A DNA stretch of 11,449 nucleotides from Gemmatimonadaceae bacterium. Its GTDB lineage: Bacteria > Gemmatimonadota > Gemmatimonadetes > Gemmatimonadales > Gemmatimonadaceae. Each line of letters starts with the position of its first letter. The first letter of the stretch is position 1. A program made the position numbers and the translations under genes. Where the stretch lies: positions 1 through 11,449 of the forward strand of contig JACDHQ010000024.1 of NCBI GenBank assembly GCA_013820975.1, given 5' to 3'. Shown here piece after piece: positions 5,717 to 11,449 of the stretch. Below the pieces are notes generated by a model that was not told the DNA's origin, did not search any database, and saw only the letters and a list, made by a program, of their open reading frames with translations.

Positions 5717-6142
5717 ATGGCTAAGAAGGTCACCGGGTTCGTCAAGCTGCAGATCCCCGGGGGGAAGGCGACGCCTGCCCCGCCGGTCGGAACTGCGCTC
5801 GGCCCGCAGGGGATCAACATCATGCAGTTCGTGAAGGAGTTCAACGCACGGACGCAGAACCAGATGGGGACGATCCTCCCGGCCGAGATCACGATCTACT
5901 CCGACAAGTCGTTCACCTTCATCCTGAAGACGCCGCCCGCGGCGATCCTCATCAAGATGGAGCTGGGCCTCGAGAAGGGGTCAGGCGTGCCGAATCGCAC
6001 CAAGGTCGGCAAGATCAGCACGGCGCAGGTCAGGAAGATCGCGGAGATGAAGATGCCCGATCTCAACTGCGAGTCGGTCGACGCAGCGATGGCGATGGTT
6101 GCCGGCGCAGCGCGGTCGATGGGCGTGGAGGTGGTGGACTGA
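5717..6142 (+). CDS. rplK: 50S ribosomal protein L11
   Basis: A 141-residue L11 that binds the GTPase-associated region of 23S rRNA together with L10 and takes part in factor binding and the stringent response. The N-terminal domain has the conserved proline-rich stretch PGGKATPAPPVGTALGPQGI. The C-terminal RNA-binding domain has VGKISTAQVRKIAEMKMPDLN-type sequence (about 96-116). Length matches E. coli L11 (142). ATG at 5717 is chosen over the in-frame TTG at 5714 because GGGAGG (5707-5712) is 4 bases before the ATG but only 1 before the TTG, and because L11 starts MAKK. It overlaps rplA by one base (TGATG), consistent with coupled synthesis and L1 feedback on both. Confidence 0.98.
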   Translation: MAKKVTGFVKLQIPGGKATPAPPVGTALGPQGINIMQFVKEFNARTQNQMGTILPAEITIYSDKSFTFILKTPPAAILIKMELGLEKGSGVPNRTKVGKISTAQVRKIAEMKMPDLNCESVDAAMAMVAGAARSMGVEVVD

Positions 6143-6831
6143 TGCGCGCCCACGGCAAGAAGTACGAGGCGGCCGCGAAGAAGCGCGAGCTGGCGACCGC
6201 CTACCAGGCACGGAAGGCGATCGAGGTCGTGAAGGAAGCGGCCTTTGCCAAGTTCGACGAGACGGTCGAGGTGGCAGTGCGCCTCGGCGTCGATCCGCGC
6301 CACGCCGACCAGGTGGTGCGCGGCACGGTCGTGCTCCCCGCCGGCACCGGCAAGGCGGTCCGCGTGCTCGTCATCGCGGCCGGCGACAAGGTGAAGGAGG
6401 CGGAGGAGGCGGGTGCGGACTTTGTCGGCACCGAGTTCCTGCAGAAGATCAAGGACGGCTGGCTCGATTTCGACGTGCTGATCGCCACCCCGGACCAGAT
6501 GGGGCAGCTCGGCGCACTCGGCCGCGTGCTCGGTCCTCGCGGCCTCATGCCGAACCCGAAGGCCGGCACGGTCACGTTCAACGTCGGCAATGCCGTGCGT
6601 GAGACGAAGGCCGGCAAGATCGAGTTCCGCGTCGACAAGAGCGGTAACGTGCACGCGGCCATCGGCAAGGTCTCGTTCCCGATCGAGGCGCTGGAGACGA
6701 ACTTCAACGCATTCATGGACCAGATCGTCCGCGCGAAGCCCACGGCCGCGAAGGGCGTCTACGTCCGCAACGTCGCGGTGTCCAGCACGATGGGCCCCGG
6801 CGTGACGGTCGACACCACGCCTTACCGGTAA
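6142..6831 (+). CDS. rplA: 50S ribosomal protein L1
   Basis: A 229-residue L1, which binds 23S rRNA to form the mobile L1 stalk that guides deacylated tRNA out of the E site. In many bacteria it also represses translation of its own rplK-rplA mRNA. Family features seen are the N-terminal KKYEAAAKKRELATAYQARK, the central domain GTVVLPAGTGKAVRVLVIA (about 61-79), and the highly conserved LGRVLGPRGLMPNPKAGTVT (about 131-150), followed by IEFRVDKSGNVHAAIGKVSF. Length is close to E. coli L1 (234). The ATG overlaps the rplK stop by one base. It ends only 6 bases before rplJ, leaving no room for the usual L10 leader in the gap. Confidence 0.98.
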   Translation: MRAHGKKYEAAAKKRELATAYQARKAIEVVKEAAFAKFDETVEVAVRLGVDPRHADQVVRGTVVLPAGTGKAVRVLVIAAGDKVKEAEEAGADFVGTEFLQKIKDGWLDFDVLIATPDQMGQLGALGRVLGPRGLMPNPKAGTVTFNVGNAVRETKAGKIEFRVDKSGNVHAAIGKVSFPIEALETNFNAFMDQIVRAKPTAAKGVYVRNVAVSSTMGPGVTVDTTPYR

Positions 6832-6837
6832 CCGGCC

Positions 6838-7353
6838 ATGAAGAGAAACGACAAGGACAAGGTGGTGGTCGCGCTGGCGGACAAGCTCCGCTCGGCGAAG
6901 GCCCTGTACTATACGGACTTCACGGGACTCAACGTGAAGCGGATGACCGACCTCCGCCGTCGCCTGCGCAAGGCGGACGTGGAGTATGTGGTCATCAAGA
7001 ACACGCTGGCCCTGCGCGCCGTGAACGAGAGCGGCCTGACGGGCGAGCGGCTCCGCGGCCCGACGGGCGTCATCATCTCGAACGACCCGGTGGCCGCGGC
7101 GAAGCTTCTCACCGACTTCGCGAAGGAGAACGACCAGCGTCCGTCGGTGAAGGGAGGCCTGTTCGAGGGGCGCCCGCTCGACGCGGCGCAGGTCAAGCAG
7201 ATGGCGTCGATGCCCTCACGCGAGCAGATGCTCGCCGAGCTCGGCGCCAGCCTCCAGTACCCGATGGCGGGGTTCCTGGGCGCGATGAATGGCCTGATGG
7301 GAATGTTTGCTGGTGCGCTCGAGGCGCTGAAGACTCAGCGCGAGGGCGCCTGA
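6838..7353 (+). CDS. rplJ: 50S ribosomal protein L10
   Basis: A 171-residue L10 (stalk base). The N-terminal domain binds 23S rRNA next to L11, and the C-terminal helix carries the L7/L12 dimers that recruit translation factors. Conserved pieces are AKALYYTDFTGLNVKRMTDL (20-39), RLRKADVEYVVIKNTLALRA (42-61) and the GPTGVIIS segment (about 79-86). The C-terminal helical stretch from about 130 onward (MLAELGASLQYPMAGFLGAM) is long enough for two or more L7/L12 dimers. E. coli L10 is 165 residues. The start ATG at 6838 is only 6 bases after the rplA stop. The L10 autoregulatory leader normally found before this gene, if present at all, would have to lie within rplA. Confidence 0.97.
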   Translation: MKRNDKDKVVVALADKLRSAKALYYTDFTGLNVKRMTDLRRRLRKADVEYVVIKNTLALRAVNESGLTGERLRGPTGVIISNDPVAAAKLLTDFAKENDQRPSVKGGLFEGRPLDAAQVKQMASMPSREQMLAELGASLQYPMAGFLGAMNGLMGMFAGALEALKTQREGA

Positions 7354-7355
7354 GA

Positions 7356-7436
7356 AGTCGATCAGTCGACGGTCCGGGTGAACGCCCCCGTGCCGACTGA
7401 AAGGCTGATTTTCACGAAGTAATCGACTGACCGACT
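7356..7436. repeat. Inverted repeat framing the rplJ-rplL spacer
   Basis: Left arm 7356-7369 (AGTCGATCAGTCGA) pairs with right arm 7423-7436 (TCGACTGACCGACT) at 13 of 14 positions, looping out 53 bases. The left arm can also fold on itself (GTCGA-TCAG-TCGAC, 7357-7370). The 106-nt spacer has no promoter I can recognise. The structure could affect translation of rplL, which must be made in excess over L10; the rplL ribosome site GGAGAG (7447-7452) lies outside it. Confidence 0.6.
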
Positions 7437-7459
7437 ATCAATTTCCGGAGAGAATTACA

Positions 7460-7855
7460 ATGGCTACGACTCTGAGCAAGGACGAAATCCTCGACGCGAT
7501 CGGCAACATGAGCGTGTTCGAGCTCGCCGACATGATCGAGGCGTTCAAGGAGAAGTTCAACGTCACGATCGCCGCGGCCCCCGTGGGCGGCGCGCCGGCT
7601 GGTGGTGGTGCAGGTGCGGCCCCGGCCGCGGCCGCCGAGGAGCAGACCGAGTTCGACGTGGTGCTGAAGGATGCTGGCGCCAAGAAGATCCAGGTCATCA
7701 AGGTGGTCCGCGAGATCACGGGCCTCGGCCTGAAGGAAGCCAAGGACCTGGTCGACGGCGCACCGCAGACCGTGAAGGCGAGCGCGACGAAGGACGAGGC
7801 CGCGCAGCTGAAGGCCAAGCTCGAAGAGCAGGGCGCGACGGTCGAGGTGAAGTAA
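7460..7855 (+). CDS. rplL: 50S ribosomal protein L7/L12
   Basis: A 131-residue stalk protein present as several dimers on L10; it binds and activates the translational GTPases. The N-terminal dimerisation domain (1-36, DEILDAIGNMSVFELADMIE) is followed by a flexible Ala/Gly/Pro hinge (about 38-62, including GGAPAGGGAGAAPAAAAEEQ). The globular C-terminal domain comes last (about 63-131), with the factor-binding stretch KKIQVIKVVREITGLGLKEA and LVDGAPQTVK. The hinge is a little longer than in E. coli L12 (120 residues). ATG at 7460 has GGAGAG 7 bases upstream. The last codon, stop and following G form the outer part of a long palindrome that extends into the rpoB leader. Confidence 0.98.
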   Translation: MATTLSKDEILDAIGNMSVFELADMIEAFKEKFNVTIAAAPVGGAPAGGGAGAAPAAAAEEQTEFDVVLKDAGAKKIQVIKVVREITGLGLKEAKDLVDGAPQTVKASATKDEAAQLKAKLEEQGATVEVK

Positions 7856-7919
7856 GGAGAGATACGAGATACGAGATGCGAGCGCCGCTCGCATCTCGCA
7901 TCTCGCATCTCCTTACTTC
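7849..7919. repeat. Long palindrome overlapping the rplL stop (heptamer type)
   Basis: The left arm 7849-7882 covers the last rplL codon and stop plus units GAGATAC, GAGATAC, GAGATGC and GAG. The right arm 7888-7919 has three CTCGCAT units, CTC, then CTTACTTC. Eight outer pairs (GAAGTAAG with CTTACTTC), a 2-base GA bulge (7857-7858) and 22 of 24 inner pairs give about 30 bp around the loop CGCCG. Both mismatches are A opposite C. No T-run follows. It may act as an RNase III-type processing hairpin, comparable to the one between rplL and rpoB in E. coli. Confidence 0.93.
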
Positions 7920-7974
7920 ATCCAGACCCCGCCGTGCTGCATACCGATCGATCCGTTCGTCCACAAAGCTGTTC

Positions 7975-8031
7975 ACGGGTTCCCCCTGCCGGCCGCAACA
8001 ATGCGGCTTCGGCGGGGGCGAACCTGTTTTT
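7975..8031 (+). terminator. Intrinsic terminator-like hairpin (rpoB attenuator)
   Basis: Bases 7975-7997 pair with 8002-8027 in a stem of about 23 bp with two small bulges (TT at 8008-8009 and C at 8019), three G-U pairs and tetraloop ACAA, followed at once by a T-run ending at 8031. It sits 23 bases before the rpoB ATG, within the operon. It is therefore more likely an attenuator that lowers beta-subunit output relative to L7/L12, as known at the same place in E. coli, than an operon end. Confidence 0.7.
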
Positions 8032-8054
8032 CGCCTGTGCCCGGGTGAGCCTAC

Positions 8055-11449
<3,395 letters not shown>

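Overview
The window reads as a GC-rich bacterial chromosome segment, all on the + strand, from the core transcription/translation locus tRNA - rpmG - secE - nusG - rplKAJL - rpoB. I see no integrase, transposase, CRISPR array or phage gene. The lineage cannot be fixed from one window. The high GC, tRNAs without encoded CCA, the zinc-type L33, the divergent CysRS motifs (HLGN, KMAKR) and the short heptanucleotide arrays between genes would fit Gemmatimonadota or a nearby phylum; this is an inference of modest confidence.

Layout. Positions 12-3854 hold a tightly packed run: a small YbjN/CesT-like protein, a PspA/IM30 membrane-protection protein, an AI-2E family multi-pass membrane protein and cysteinyl-tRNA synthetase. 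A near-consensus sigma70-type promoter (3927-3955) then starts a tRNA cluster: Thr(TGT), Tyr(GTA), Gly(TCC), Thr(GGT). This is the same order as E. coli thrU-tyrU-glyT-thrT, but the tuf gene expected next is absent. The 162-nt gap that follows carries an orphan Shine-Dalgarno sequence. rpmG, secE and nusG then follow with one-base stop/start overlaps, then rplK-rplA-rplJ-rplL and the first 1131 codons of rpoB, which runs off the window.

How the genes work together. The tRNAs, L33, L11, L1, L10 and L7/L12 supply the ribosome. SecE is the small subunit of the SecYEG translocon, NusG couples RNA polymerase to Rho and the ribosome, and RpoB is the polymerase beta subunit. Output of such operons is normally balanced by RNA structures in the spacers, and here the spacers are where the unusual sequence lies.

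Most unusual content. Three spacers carry arrays of about 3.5 copies of a 7-base unit. Two of these (nusG-rplK and rplL-rpoB) share an identical 24-base array, each facing an imperfect inverted copy, so each can form a long hairpin. The rplL-rpoB palindrome even includes an inverted copy of the rplL stop-codon region. It is followed by a 23-bp hairpin plus a U-run just before rpoB, which looks like a transcription attenuator. The L10 leader usually found before rplJ has no room here, because the rplA-rplJ gap is 6 nt.
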